Shown: positions 25,154-37,100 of the stretch, one piece after another | Position numbering within the stretch: the first letter of the stretch is position 1 | How the letters are laid out: every line of letters starts with the position of its first letter | NCBI GenBank assembly: GCA_914767715.1 | Contig: OU612073.1 | Coordinates: forward strand, 3,286,001 to 3,350,000 | Origin: Membranipora membranacea | Taxonomy: Eukaryota > Bryozoa > Gymnolaemata > Cheilostomatida > Membraniporidae | Direction: 5' to 3' | DNA: 64,000 nt | Translations under genes and position numbers: made by a program | The notes under the pieces: model-generated | What the model was told of the DNA's origin: nothing | Seen by the model: only the letters and a program-made list of their open reading frames with translations | Databases searched by the model: none

Positions 25154-26570
25154 GGCCTACATCATTCTAACTTTTTATACGATCTTGCTGCAATGACCCT
25201 GACTAGCTTGTTTGTTATGCAATCTCAGCTATAACAAAGATTAGTGAATACTTGGCTTGAGAAGGGATAACTACTTAGTGATGATATATCTTCACTCTGC
25301 GTTTTCCTGTATTACCAATACATGTTTTAGTGATAATCAGAATTTTTAGGTGGCTTTATTGCGCAATATCTCACAGCAGGCTAGGTACTTCTCGCTATCC
25401 CAACAATCCTGCCATGCTAAGTTATGAATATATTATCCAGCGTCTGGTTCTTTGTTTGTGAACTTTTCTTACACTTTTAACACTGAATTCATCACAAGAG
25501 TGCACTTCTCCATAACAACATCAGATAATTTGCAAACATCTGAGCAGAAAGGTTAGATGAATGATATGAATTTAATATATATCAGTGAGTTAGATCAAAC
25601 TTTACAATCAAGCTTTACTGTGTGTGATAATGCGCTGAGAGAGATGTGAATAGGGCAACCCCTGGCCACTGCCTGTTGTCGGTTTTTGGGGTGTCAGCAG
25701 TAGACGGTTGTTCTAATGGGATATTGTCAGCGTCATCGAGAGAATTTTATTGCTGCCAAGCTATGGAACATGACAAGCTAGGAAAAACATTTTATTTAAT
25801 TACATCATTTCGAGGTTATGAGGTAGAAAACACAGTTGAGGTCCAAGTAGTATAGTATAGTATAGTAGTATAGTCCAATATGTATTCATAGAGATTAACA
25901 ACATCTAATTATATGATATAAATGTATTATTATGTTTGAGAATAATGTAAAAAGAATATAGTGATATTTCATGTCTTCCAAAATATCTATGCTTTTATAG
26001 AAGTGATGAAAATTCTTTAGTTATTAGTTATATGGAGAAAAATTTGGAATTAAAAGCTCGAACAGTATTATATCACTAACTGGCCATTGAAAGCCAAACC
26101 TGCTGCATCAGTTTCTTTGTGGTGAGGTGAAAAGTCCAATTGTTGTAGAATTTAATTGTTAGTAATAAGTGCAAACTTCTGTCAGATTTTGCCCTAATCT
26201 AGTGATAAAAAATACATACAAAAAGATAAAGGAGATATTCAGCATTAAAAACCTCAGTACTTAACTCGTCTTGAGAAGCTTTTTCGGATGGGAGGGGGGT
26301 GAAGAGGGGGGAAGGGGTCCACGAAACTCGGCAAGCTAAGGAATTTTGAGCTGCGCCATATTATTCAGAGCCAGGGCGGTTATAATAGAGCAGCTTCCGT
26401 GGATACATGTGACTGAGAGAGAATAATCCTGATTAGAAAACAGGAGAGGAAGGTTCTATAATTATCAAGGTATACAAGTTGTTGATTTTACCACAGAGCT
26501 GTTTTTTAAATTCCAACCGCTGTTTTGATATGCACCGGAGGGGGCCATTTGACAGTGGGCAAGAGTCTGC

Positions 26571-26585
26571 GGGGGGGGGGGGGGG
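26571..26585. repeat. Poly-G run (15)
   Basis: Fifteen consecutive G residues. The length is likely unreliable in sequencing. Confidence 0.8.
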
Positions 26586-26680
26586 CTCTGACTAGATACC
26601 ATCCACCAGGAAGTGTAGCTAAGAGAAAATAAGCTATGCTAAATTCCAGGACTATCGTCTAAGAACCTGAGCTACACGGC

Positions 26681-26723
26681 GTACGTATGTATGTACGTAT
26701 GTATGTACGTATGTATGTATGTA
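26681..26723. repeat. GTAT/GTAC microsatellite
   Basis: Tetranucleotide repeats of GTAT with interspersed GTAC. Between 25154 and 26997 I see no supported gene. Confidence 0.8.
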
Positions 26724-26996
26724 GGCATGTATATTGGTAAGATGGAGAGCCAACTCTTCAGCAGAGGTTAACTTTTTGACCTCCGTTGGTTTAGAGAAGA
26801 AATTTCTCCACACAAGCTGCAAAATATAAACAATTACCCGTCAGCATTGACATGAAGCGACCACCTTTAGATAAGAGAGTACATGACGTTGTGCGCAAGG
26901 TCACTGACTAGTTAGATGTTGCCATAGGTAAAAACAGTTTCTATATCTTTGGATGTTGCAAGGGACATATCATAGAGGGTTAATATAAAGTATGAA

Positions 26997-27335
26997 TACC
27001 CTATAGGAGTTTAATTTAGCTAGAGTTTAATTTCGCTATCTGGACCTGGTATTAAATTTCACTAGTACTAAATTTCGCTAGTAAGCTTACTAGTGAAAAT
27101 TAAAAAAAAAGGTCCCAGGGCATAAATCCTCATCTGATTGCAATGCAAGGCAGACACTTAGTCCACTACACCACGCTAGCTTGCATGGTTAGGGTAGGTG
27201 TATTCCTGTATAATTGTACATTGTTTATGAAACTATGGTGAGTGAGTTTAATTTAAGATACACTAAATTTCGCAACCTAGGCAACAACGCTAAAAGCGAA
27301 TCCTAAATGCCCGAAAACTAAACTCCTATAGGGTA
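26997..27335. mobile_element. TIR element containing a tRNA-like segment
   Basis: The left end TACCCTATAGGAGTTTAATT is matched inverted by AAACTAAACTCCTATAGGGTA at the right. Inside, on the minus strand at about 27115-27178, is a tRNA-like stretch (GTGGTGTAGTGGACTAAG, an A-box look-alike, then a decayed B-box GAGGATTTATGCC). Repeated AAATTTCGCTA motifs lie between. The 8-bp flanks are only partly similar. Confidence 0.6.
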
Positions 27336-27823
27336 AGTCTGTGTACGCATTACTGAAAATGATCAAATTTGTCTCTCTGAACAGAACGTCATTGATGGAG
27401 TGAATTTATCTGGCTGACCTTATTTGCTCACAATGAGAAAATCGAAGAATACATGGGTGAAGGATTGGCTTGAGATTCAAGTCTGATTGATAAATATTTT
27501 GAACACGTTTTTTGTGAGGCATTGTTACCACTGCCAACAAAGCTACATCATTATAATAATGATCTAGTGAGTGAGCCCTTGGGACACTGGATTGCTCTCC
27601 TTCCAAAGACAGATAATCTTAAAAAGTTCAATTTTGTTGATATCAATGTAGTAAGCACCACAATCGATAGACCTACAAGTTAATGGAATTGCGATATAAA
27701 TCAAAGAAAACTTTGGCTCAACAGAGATTTTTTTGTAACACAATAAAATCACTTCCTAGCCCAAGATCTTAAATTCTCGTTAAAAAGAATATTTGCAAGT
27801 ACACTTTAGAGCACCCCACTCAC

Positions 27824-28769
27824 CGGCAATCAGCAGTTGTAGACTCAAGGTCAGATAATTTCCACTGTTACATAAATCATTCATACACTGACAGCTCCAT
27901 ACTTCTCGTTTAGTTCCCAGCAAGCTGGATTTGATCCTATCACTTTGAAGGCAGTTTATATTGATGAAATCGGTGCCTGCACAAGTCCCCTCAACAGTCG
28001 TAGCCTTAATTCCAAACACAGTGCCTCTGGTTTTCACTTTACTACACCATTTGTTTGAGTCATCGCAGCCGGCTTTGTGTTCTACCGGCATCAGATAGAA
28101 GTCATCACATGTAGGATCATCAGCTGTCGAACACTCATAGCACTCTAATGCATCTCCAATAGTTACAAGACCTGCGAATGATATGGTGAGATATACAGAA
28201 AAGGCGACACTCTCTCTCTGGTTTTAGTGACCCCCAAAGACATAATTAAAATGGAAAGTGGTATCATGCAATTTTGTCATTTGTTACAACTTGATGTAAA
28301 TGTTGATAAGTCCACTGAACGATATGTGAGAATACAGGATTACGACCTACTACATCAAGCGTAGCCTACCAGGTTTGACAGGGTAACGTCACGTATATCT
28401 CTACAAAGGTGGTATTATGGTTATATGGTAGGACAGTAAGCTCACCCCTGCCCTTGGTTGGGGTCTCCCAACTTGACAACAACTGTCCGTCTGTCAGCAG
28501 AGAGGGTGGTATGCCCCTCTCCACTTTTCAGGATGTCAGGACATTGAATCGTAAAGTGAATGCAGCTCCCTTCCCAATCACTTGAACACACAAACCGGGG
28601 GAGGGGGTGTGGGTGTCAAGAAAATAGAGAGCTGCTAGGGGTGTATGAGTTGAACCATGAAAAACCTTTGTGACAGCAGTCTGAAGCTACCACTGAACAA
28701 CACTACGTAACCTCAACAATAAACAGTTGTATACTTACCGAGAAGCAGTGCGACAGCGAGCAGGCTCAT
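27824..28769 (-). CDS. Ly6/uPAR (three-finger) protein, paralogue 2
   Basis: Two clear exons: 28769-28739 (MSLLAVALLL, then one base) and 28171-27824. The phase-1 junction gives the signal peptide MSLLAVALLLGLVTIGDA. The domain opens LECYECSTADDPTC, and includes GTVFGIKATTVEGTC and VWSCQCMNDLCNSGN, ten Cys in the same layout as the 20.8-23.8 kb gene. The main exon ends NYLTLSLQLLIA at a GTGAGT donor in phase 1, the same position as in the paralogue. The terminal anchor exon is uncertain. One candidate begins near 27672 after the acceptor AACTTGTAG and reads GLSIVVLTTLISTKLNFL, extending to a stop near 27540. Read-through at 27823 would give a short EWGALK tail instead. The domain is firm; the C-terminus is not. 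Confidence 0.75.
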
Positions 28770-29416
28770 GGTTAAATAAGTTGCTGGGTTTCTGGTAGAG
28801 AGCAGGGATTAAATGGTCTGCGTCAGAAAGGAAGTCAGCGTAATAACTTTCAGTCAGACTTGCCAGACTAAAACTTGCATGCTCTATGCCTCTTGAAGTT
28901 CATTGCTCAGTTAGGCTGTATTCCAAACTCATTTTCCTCACAGCAGAAAAAGGAACCTAATATTGTTATCAGATGTTAGTACAGTTTTCTATAATCTACT
29001 AATAAAGCTTGTTGGCAGGTCGATAGGCGTCTCAATCCAATCTTTTACTTTTCTTTGAACGGGTAAAACTCAGTACAATTCATCTTCTAGATGAGAGAGC
29101 ATTGTCCTTTGGGCACTGGTAGTTTATGTAACAGCAGTAGTTGATCGTTATGGAATTACATGTCAGGCCAGTCAAATTAAATGCTTTCCAAGACGCCTTA
29201 TGTCTATGATTATATAATACAAGCGTACTCTTATATAACATATATAAAGTACAGCTCGCTATAGACCATGGTGTGGCCTTTACAAGGACTGGATATATGA
29301 AGCCGTTGATGCTGTACATATCACGAAGAGTTGTTCATGAGAGGAATAAGGGGAGTAGATAACCTAGAGACAATCAGGCTCAACCACGCTCCCTAACTTT
29401 ACTATTTTTGTCGAAT

Positions 29417-29790
29417 AAAGTGTCGCCTTTTCTGTATATCTCACCATGTCATTCGCAGGTCTTGTAACCATTGGAGATGCATTAGAGTGCTATGAATCTT
29501 CGACAGCTGATGATCCTACATGCGATGACTTTTATCTGATGCCGACAGAACACAAAGCCAGCTGTGATGACACATACAAATGGTGTAGTAACGTAAAAAC
29601 CAGAGGCACCGTGTTTGGAATTAAGGCTACGTCTGTTGAGCGGACTTGTGCAGGCACCGATTTCATCAATACTAACTGCCTTCAAAATGATAGGTCAAAT
29701 CCAGCTTGCTGGGAATTAAACGAGAAGCATGGAGCTGCCAGTGTATGGATGATTTGTGTAACAGTGTTACTCTGTGACCTCAATGATGTT
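29417..29790 (+). pseudogene. Inverted, frameshifted copy of the Ly6/uPAR main exon
   Basis: This is a close copy, on the opposite strand, of the exon at 27824-28171, including about 40 bp of upstream intron (GTGTCGCCTTTTCTGTATAT and the CATTCGCAG acceptor). One Cys codon of the first CxxC is now Ser (ECYESSTAD instead of ECYECSTAD). One base is lost in ATAGGTCAAATCC (paralogue ATAGGATCAAATCC), which shifts the frame so that the last Cys block is lost. No first exon with a signal peptide is found upstream on the + strand. Similarity fades after about 29780. Confidence 0.8.
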
Positions 29791-29910
29791 TGCCTCCCCT
29801 CCTTTTTGTACACAATACGCCCTTGAAGTTGATATGAAATCATTACAAAGGCTAAAGCTGGTCGCATATGCTGTTTGCTGTTTTACACAAAATTTATTGC
29901 CTATCGGCAA

Positions 29911-30437
29911 CATTAATAATAATAATAATAATAATAAAGTATATTTGTGAAACGCTAAATAAAATTGCAGAGCAAAAATTTCTAAGCGTTTTTACATTAA
30001 AACCAATAAAATAAAGGTGAAATAAAATGGATAAAATATGTGCATGAGGATAAAATTAAAACATAATTCTGATACTGCAATATCAATCTATAAAATAAAA
30101 TCTAATTACTTAAAGTACAACCTAAATAAATACGTTTTAGTAGCGGACTTAAAACCGGTAAGGCTCGGCAGCAGCTGCAAGTCAGGGGGCAGGGAATTCC
30201 AGAGGGTTACGAGTGATGATGGTAGGGATTTTCCACCGACTGTGGCCAAGCGAGAGGTGTGATGGGATGCGAGGATGATTTTTGAGCTGCTTCTAGTGAC
30301 ACGGCGAGGTTCAGGAATGTAGAATTGATTGATGAAATAAGATGGCGTATCAGGAAAGTTATGATAGATCTTGTACGCAAAAAGTAGAATTTTAAATTGA
30401 GTTCTGGCTTTGATAGGAAGCCAGTGGAGTGACTTTA
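29911..30437 (-). mobile_element. 3' fragment of an L2/CR1-like LINE
   Basis: Read on the minus strand from about 30437 it encodes the C-terminal segment typical of these elements: SLHWLPIKARTQFKILLFAY, then INQFYIPEPRRVTRSSS and PSSLVTLWNSLPPDLQLLPS, ending in a stop near 30112. It is followed by an A/T-rich 3' region and an (ATT)n tail (AAT repeats on + at 29911-29937), the usual 3' simple-repeat end. Reverse transcriptase and endonuclease are missing, so it is a 5'-truncated copy. Its 5' edge lies in the GH10-like remnant. Confidence 0.8.
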
Positions 30438-30800
30438 GTTAGCTGTCCAGAAGCTTTCCTGAGGCTGACAGTTTGTTCGGCTAGAGTAACTCCGCTACTG
30501 CTCTCTACTGATATCTTATAGTCACCATAGAACACTCTCTCACTTCTGGTCTGAGTTGCTCCATCAGATATTGTTCCAATAATCACATTTTTGTTACTTC
30601 TCCAGTCTGTGTGATACAGTCGCTGCCACATCTGTCCGGCAGCATTGGGTGTCATGTTTGGACCATCAACAAGGGAAGCGTCTCCTATCCACTGCTGACC
30701 ATCCCTGAATCCCCAGAACATAACTCCCTCCACGGCAGAATGACTAAAGTATACAGTAAGTGCGTCCTCCAGTGTCTGTGCTCGCATCCCGACATATGTA
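30438..30800 (-). pseudogene. GH10 xylanase-like C-terminal exon (remnant)
   Basis: The open stretch MRAQTLEDALTVYFSHSAVE, GVMFWGFRDGQQWIGDASLV, NAAGQMWQRLYHTDWRSNKN and ERVFYGDYKISVESSSGVTL has the features of the C-terminal part of glycoside hydrolase family 10 proteins: the barrel-end WGF.DG motif, the NAAG...Y...WR block and the beta-rich tail. The catalytic glutamates lie upstream in the family and are not present. Below 30438 the frame runs into LINE sequence. Just above, a MITE (30810-30955) interrupts the likely exon edge, and no further GH10 exon is seen up to 34 kb. It is called a remnant; a live gene with distant exons cannot be fully excluded. Confidence 0.65.
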
Positions 30801-30809
30801 TATAGCTTC

Positions 30810-30955
30810 TAGATCAAATTTGATCCATTTTTCGCTCATTGGAATTGACCCCCCTCTACTGACGGCGTGTCAGTAGAGGAGAGGCAATTCCAATGAGGAA
30901 AAAATGGAACAAACTTGATCTATACAGGGAGGGTGATCTATCTATCCCTGATCTA
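30810..30955. mobile_element. MITE, TAGATCAAG family, perfect 9-bp duplication
   Basis: TATAGCTTC at 30801-30809 and 30956-30964 flanks the element. Ends are TAGATCAAATTTGATCC and CCCTGATCTA. A full internal right end (GGAACAAACTTGATCTA) occurs at about 30909-30922, followed by about 30 bp of extra end-like sequence, so the right end seems partly duplicated. It is inserted at the edge of the GH10-like remnant. Confidence 0.85.
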
Positions 30956-30964
30956 TATAGCTTC

Positions 30965-32061
30965 TAGCCTCCTATGACTTGATTCAGCATCAAGACTTAT
31001 CTCCCTTTTTATGTTGAGCAGACAATCTATAATTGCATTAATATGGGTAATGAATAGGACATTGCCTTATACGTTAAGAGTTTTATCGACTATGAGATAC
31101 CATCTGATAGGACTAAGCTGTTAGCCCTGTTTATGACAAAACAGAGGGTAGGCTGCCCTAAAGAGGGACACAAGTTGCCCGAAATCCTCTTACTGAGAGT
31201 TTGATACATGCTAGTAAACTATAATGCATCCTAGAGGTGAGGCCAATGGCCATGGGGACTTCCTAATCGAGAGTGTGCAACAAGCTGCCAGAAACTGACC
31301 CGGCCCAGATAGGATTGCGCCGGCATAGATGGCTGCGGCTATACGCATCGATATCTCCATTATTGCACTCATCGAGCGTCTTAAATAGAATATAACATAA
31401 TTGTCAGCTGCTCTGTATAGGTTACGATAATTGCGTTAGTGTTCTCGGTTGAAGTATCATGGCATAAATTGGTAGAGAGTATGAGATCAAGAGAAACAAC
31501 TGCCCCAATATTGACATGCCACAGTATGAGTTTGTCATTAAAGCCGTCCAATTAGTCTAATTAGGCGTTAAGTGACTTTTGGAGTTGGAGTTGGAGTTGT
31601 GCTCCTTCTTTCCGGGAAACAGGGGAGATAACATCATTCAATAATGTCCTTGTGCGAAAAACTTCACTTTTTTTGTTCATTGCAATGGCAAAGCTTTGAT
31701 ATGAACAGTGGTTTTTTTGCTTTCCTACTTTAACAGCACATTGTATATGACTTTTATAAATAAATTACTCTACATTGGAAATGTAAATGTGACGTATTAA
31801 AACACTGAGTAAAGTTAGCCAAATCCCATTCTGCAATTGATGCTTATGTCATCTTGACAAGTCCAGAGGTGTACAACTTTAGGCTAGCGTATGATTATGT
31901 GGATATGATACTTCATATCCCCTCATAATACCATAAAACGAATTGCTTGATTTATATGGCATTTGAACGAAAACAGTTCAAGGTAAAGTTAAAACAGCCA
32001 AAGCCAATATGTTTGGAACCTTGTACTTCGCCAAGTAGAGTTTTCAAATAATCTTAGTAGT
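30965..32061. other. No gene seen
   Basis: No phase-consistent exons on either strand. It includes a short GGAGTTGGAGTTGGAGTTG triplication near 31581. Confidence 0.4.
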
Positions 32062-32276
32062 AGGAGGCGGCTCAGTTGTTAGAGTGCCGTTCCTTCAGCA
32101 TGCCAATGTTGAAGGTCTTGGGTTCGAATCCCACTGCTGTCAATCGACCGACCGACCTGCCTGCAAACAGAGAGCAACTTATATTTCGTCGCTCATACTT
32201 TTGGATGTTGCGTTTGATATGACAACTTGACTTTAATCAACCAACCTCAACTGTGTCACAAATAAAAAGGCATCCC
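32062..32276 (+). mobile_element. tRNA-derived SINE-like element
   Basis: The head contains an A-box-like GGCTCAGTTGTTAGAGTG at about 32068 and a near-perfect B-box GGTTCGAATCC at 32121-32131, in tRNA spacing. A non-tRNA body follows (GACCGACCGACCTGCCTGC) and then an A/T-rich end near ACAAATAAAAAGG. The acceptor stem does not close, so it is not a functional tRNA. Confidence 0.65.
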
Positions 32277-32717
32277 AAATTGATCATCCAGCATTCTAAC
32301 TATTTTCAGATAAACCAGTTTTAGGTGGTAGTGAGGCAGTGGCAGCTGACACCTTGCAGACACCTTCACTCAAAGTTGTAGACTATCATGTCTCTCCCTC
32401 AGCAGTGCCCAGTGAGGCGTCATAACACCAGGAGGGACAAAAAATGAGATCAACAATGGAAAGACTCGAATAAACATGCTGAATATGCGATCCAGTTTCG
32501 AATGTAAGAAAAATTTCCAGCTCTATATAAACGACTAAGAAATGAAATATATGTGTTGGTCCCAATTGATCCTGCATTCTCCAAACATTTTGACAGTTTT
32601 GATGCTTTGCAGTCTGCTCTACTTTTTTGGAGTCAGGATTGAATTTAAAACCGCCTGAGGGTTCAGATTATAGACAAAACACATATATGTATGTATGTAT
32701 GTGTTTTGGACTTGTTT

Positions 32718-32756
32718 GTGGTACCAATGAACTAAAGTTTAGTTCATTGGTGGTAC
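32718..32756. mobile_element. 25-bp palindromic footprint with 7-bp duplication
   Basis: GTGGTAC at 32718-32724 and 32750-32756 flanks 32725-32749, a perfect palindrome (CAATGAACTAAA, central G, TTTAGTTCATTG). Both halves are the 12 terminal bases of the 44197-45445 element. Confidence 0.88.
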
Positions 32757-34181
32757 TTGTGGTACAATTAATTAATTAGGAGTTGTGCTACCATCGTTGA
32801 GGCATTTATACGATCAATACTCACTCGGTATGTTAATCTGCCGAGGAATTTTAATGATAATAGTATACATGTTGTAGCATATATCTCTATCGGGAATGAG
32901 AACAGTGTATCTCTCTTTATATGCACACTTGTGACTACATTATACAAACACGCCTGTCATAGGGATATGTGGAGTCTGTTTGAAATCGTAAGTTCTGTCA
33001 ATTGTGGATTTTAGAGATAATGGTAGCTAATATGTCTGTGATCATATGCTGATATATTGGCGGCAGCATCTTATTGCTTCCATTATGAGTCATAATTTTC
33101 AAACCCAAGGTGGAGCAGTGTTGGTTGTTTGCCCGGCTTTTATTCCATTTTATCCAATCAAGCACTGTTCTGAGTTTTTCATAGGATGCAGTAATTCTAT
33201 GTTGTCTTCTCAAATGTTGATGGTTCTGTATTTTAGGTTCAAGAGAGAAATAGGAGAGAAAGCATAGCGATCGCTGAGAGACACCCAGGAGTTGGGTTCG
33301 GTCAAACAGTAATAGCCAACAAAACATTCACCAAGAGAAGAAAACTATATTTGTTCCCAGGATGCTCCGCTCCAAGAGACTGATTCGGGTAGATTAGCCA
33401 ATATATTGGTTCTGATCTGATTAACTAGCATTAAAACTTGACTCATTTTATTCAGAACATTCTGGACAATTATAATTACCCTTCAACGGCATTTCTACTA
33501 GTCAAATTGTGTTGAGGTATCAGTCAGAAGATTTCTCAATTCATTGCATTGATAACAATAATAAGCTTTTCTATTTCCAAATGCTGTCATACACTACATT
33601 CTTCTCATTTCTAGCATGCTTATCGTGCTTTTTTAAACTATCTCCTAATAACTTCTGCCTCTAATCTCCTGTTTCCCAGGATCTTGATTCAATAACCAAT
33701 ATTATGGATTTCTGAAGCTAAAGTTCATTTTGAGTAGTGAGTGTATATAACTTATAAGATGTATGTTGAAATACTGCTGAAGGAGGAAGTGGTCAAGAGA
33801 TGAGTTTTAGGAGACTAGTTGGTCCTCCTTCACAAACAGACTTCTCAACTGATATCAGGTGTAGCAACAGACAATTCAATGGTGAAACAATAAGGTGGGA
33901 TTTGATGGAATGAGATACTAAGTATCCGGAATAACTATGATAACAAATTAGAAACTATTGATATTGTCTGTGGCTTGAGAGATTTCGGTGAAATTATAAG
34001 AACAAAAATATTAGACCGGCGTTCAACGCTATTTATGTCATTGCTCTGCGGCTTTTCTTCACATACGAAGATTGTTTGCCGAAATTAGCGATGGAGATTC
34101 GATGATATTCTTTGGTTATCACCAGATAATCTACTTTTTCTTTTTCTTTTCCTTTGAGGTTGATCAGTTTGTCCAGAAAAT
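32757..34181. other. No gene seen
   Basis: Short open frames only. This is the 3' flank of the receptor-like gene ending at 34182. Confidence 0.4.
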
Positions 34182-37100
34182 TTAGTGGTATGAACTGGAC
34201 TTTCCTTTTTGATTGTCAGATGTTCTACTCTTTCGTTTCCTCTTGGGTTCAACATCAGGTGTTGTGACCGGTCCTGTCTTGCCTGGACCTACATTAGCCT
34301 TATCTGATCTATATTTTACTGCCAAAAGGACAGCTGCCCCTGACACCAGGGCAATGAGCACCAGTATGATGACTATAATCGCAGCAGTGCTCAATGGATG
34401 CTTTTCATGTTCAGGCATTTTGTGTGTGGAATCATTACTCATGTTGTTTAGGTCACCTAAAAAAATAGAACAATTCTAGTTGATTAAGTGGAATTATACT
34501 AAAGCTCCACAAATTGATTCTTTTTATAGACCAGGGCTGCCAAACCAGTGGCCCTGGGGCTTCATGAGGCCCCCCGGCCCAATTTTATGCGGCCCCTGAC
34601 CCGTAGTCGCAAAAACAATTTTCACCCCTATATTTATTATATTCCTCATTTTTACAGTAATAAGAAACGCTCTACATCTAGTCACAGTATTTTTGAATTC
34701 CCCAACGATTGCATTTGAGTGAGCTCCAATAAATAGATTTCCCAATGCAGAGGTGAAAATACTGCACACCCATATATGAATGTATGATTTATGGCGAGGT
34801 TGCAGCCCCCAGGGACATTGCAATATGTGGATGCGGCCCCCCTCAATGAAAAGGTTGGGCACCTCTGATTTAGACAATGGACAAGAAATTCCACACATTC
34901 TCATGTTGCTTTAGGAATAATTATAGAGCACATTACCGCCATTACCGGTTGAGATTGGTTCTAATCCGGCAAACTTGACTTTCCCTCTGACGCAATTGAG
35001 GCTTTCTTTTCTCGACTCCAAACAGTACAGAATTTGGGTCTCCTTCACGCTATTATTTGGTGTGTCAAATGAAAGTGAGCTTCCTGAATATAAATTGATC
35101 AGAAGAAGATCTTAATTATAACTTTAGCCAATTAACTTGAATTATAGACATTGTTTGACCTCAACAAATGCTCAAATTTGAGGTACTTTCAATGACCGAT
35201 CCGTGCACCTGATATTTTTATTATTCATTTTCATTTATTGATTGTTGTGAATTGATGTGAAATCTTAATAAACCATCAGTTACCAATCACTGTTAACATC
35301 CGAAATGCTGCCTTAAGGACTTTTTTTAAACCACAAAATTGTTTTTGATCAGCTCACATGCAAAATATGTGATTGGAATAAGGGTTAGGTTTGCTATCAG
35401 CCAATGATATTTCATAGACAATGCCTTTTACTGATTCCCGTCATAAACATCAGGTAACATCATGTCAGTACTGTTAATTAACCAATGAGACATTTTCTAG
35501 CTGGTCAAAGATTGGCTTTTAATATCATCAGCTGCGTGTAACAAGTAGCGAGTGATTATAGCAGCTCGTATAAAAAATGGGTGGAACTTAGACCACTAGT
35601 TAAACAACTTCTCTCATGATAGGATAATCACTCGTATGTGTGCAGTGGCTCTAAGTTTTGCTTTAGCTTGCCAACAATAATTGTGTAAAATGTGGATATC
35701 ATTGAAAATAGGACATTTTAAAAAAGTCGGTTTTCACTCACCAATTAGATGGTATGGTTGGCCAGACTCAGTATAAAACCAATGGCTTTTGGCTCTACTA
35801 TAATTAACTGCAGGCTGAATATCTGTGTCATTGACAACATATTCTCCAGGCTCAAGGGTTACCGAACACTCCTCATAAATTATATCTGGAACTGCAACAG
35901 AACATTGAATCCTGAACCGTTTTGTGAAGCAAGAGTTTGAGTGCTAAACAATGTTTCCAAGGTTATTTCAGTTATTATATGTCGAGGTGACTTTAGTTTT
36001 AGGCCCAATCGACACATGGGACTAGCATTTATGTCAACTTTCCCCTGCATCGATAGGCATTTCCCCATGGCGAAGGCAGATACCATTTTGCGTGGATGAA
36101 TGGAAAGCACGCATGCACACAATGACTTCAATGGTCATCGATGCGGGAGGCCCGGTTCAAATGCTGGCTGCGGCAGATGTTAATTCATGTTTTTTTCATC
36201 ATGGAAATTGTAAGCATTCATCATTCGAAATGGGAGTGGACCACTCATTCGAAGCATGGAAACGTAGTGATTATGGTGGCAGAAAAGGGTAAGATAAATG
36301 ATGGTTTGATTTGATACAGTCAAGGACAATATGAATAGGTGGAGTCCTCCAGTTGATAATATGATTTGATAAGACGAAAATAAGATTAGATTGAAATTGC
36401 TGATCGAGCTTGCTGCCACGCAATCTCTAATATTTTCATTTATTAATATTTATTAATATTTGTACATCTCAGGGACATCTAATCACACTTAATCATCCTG
36501 TCTACACTTAAGCAGAAAAGCTCAGCATGATTCATCTGCCAAAACACTCTTTATACTCTAACAATGAAAGTTTGAAATAAAAGCAGTAAAGCTACACAAA
36601 GCTACAACAAGCACAAATTTAAGGATGCAAGGAATATATCAGCGCAGTTCATCATAACCTTTGTTACAAGAAGGATGTGAGAAAATACTGAGCACTCGGG
36701 ACTGCCAGCTCATCAAAAATATTCTAATACACCATACAATCTGCTGCTGTCATCTACGGACAACAAACAATCAGAGGAATGGAGGTCATTGGTACAATTG
36801 ATCGTGCACTTACAATCCACTCATGCTATCCAGAGAGCTGAAAAGTTAATTGTACAAAAATACAACCAACCTTCTGTGAGTTCATTGGCAGAATTCGGTT
36901 GCTACAATTACAATTTGATCGTCCGCTTACAATCCACTCATGCTGTCCCGACAGCCGAACAATAATTGTTCACATTTCCGTCTTGGCAGATCAGACGTTG
37001 TACATGTGGCAGCACTGACATCACGTAAAGTACCACCTTTCCCATTGATGTGTACACACGGCTACTGTGAGGAAACCTGATGACACAAATACAACTGACT

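Noticed and set aside
36092-36292. 66-codon + strand frame in the receptor-like gene intron
   Set aside because: No splice context, no recognisable domain, and it overlaps the start of a dispersed repeat region.
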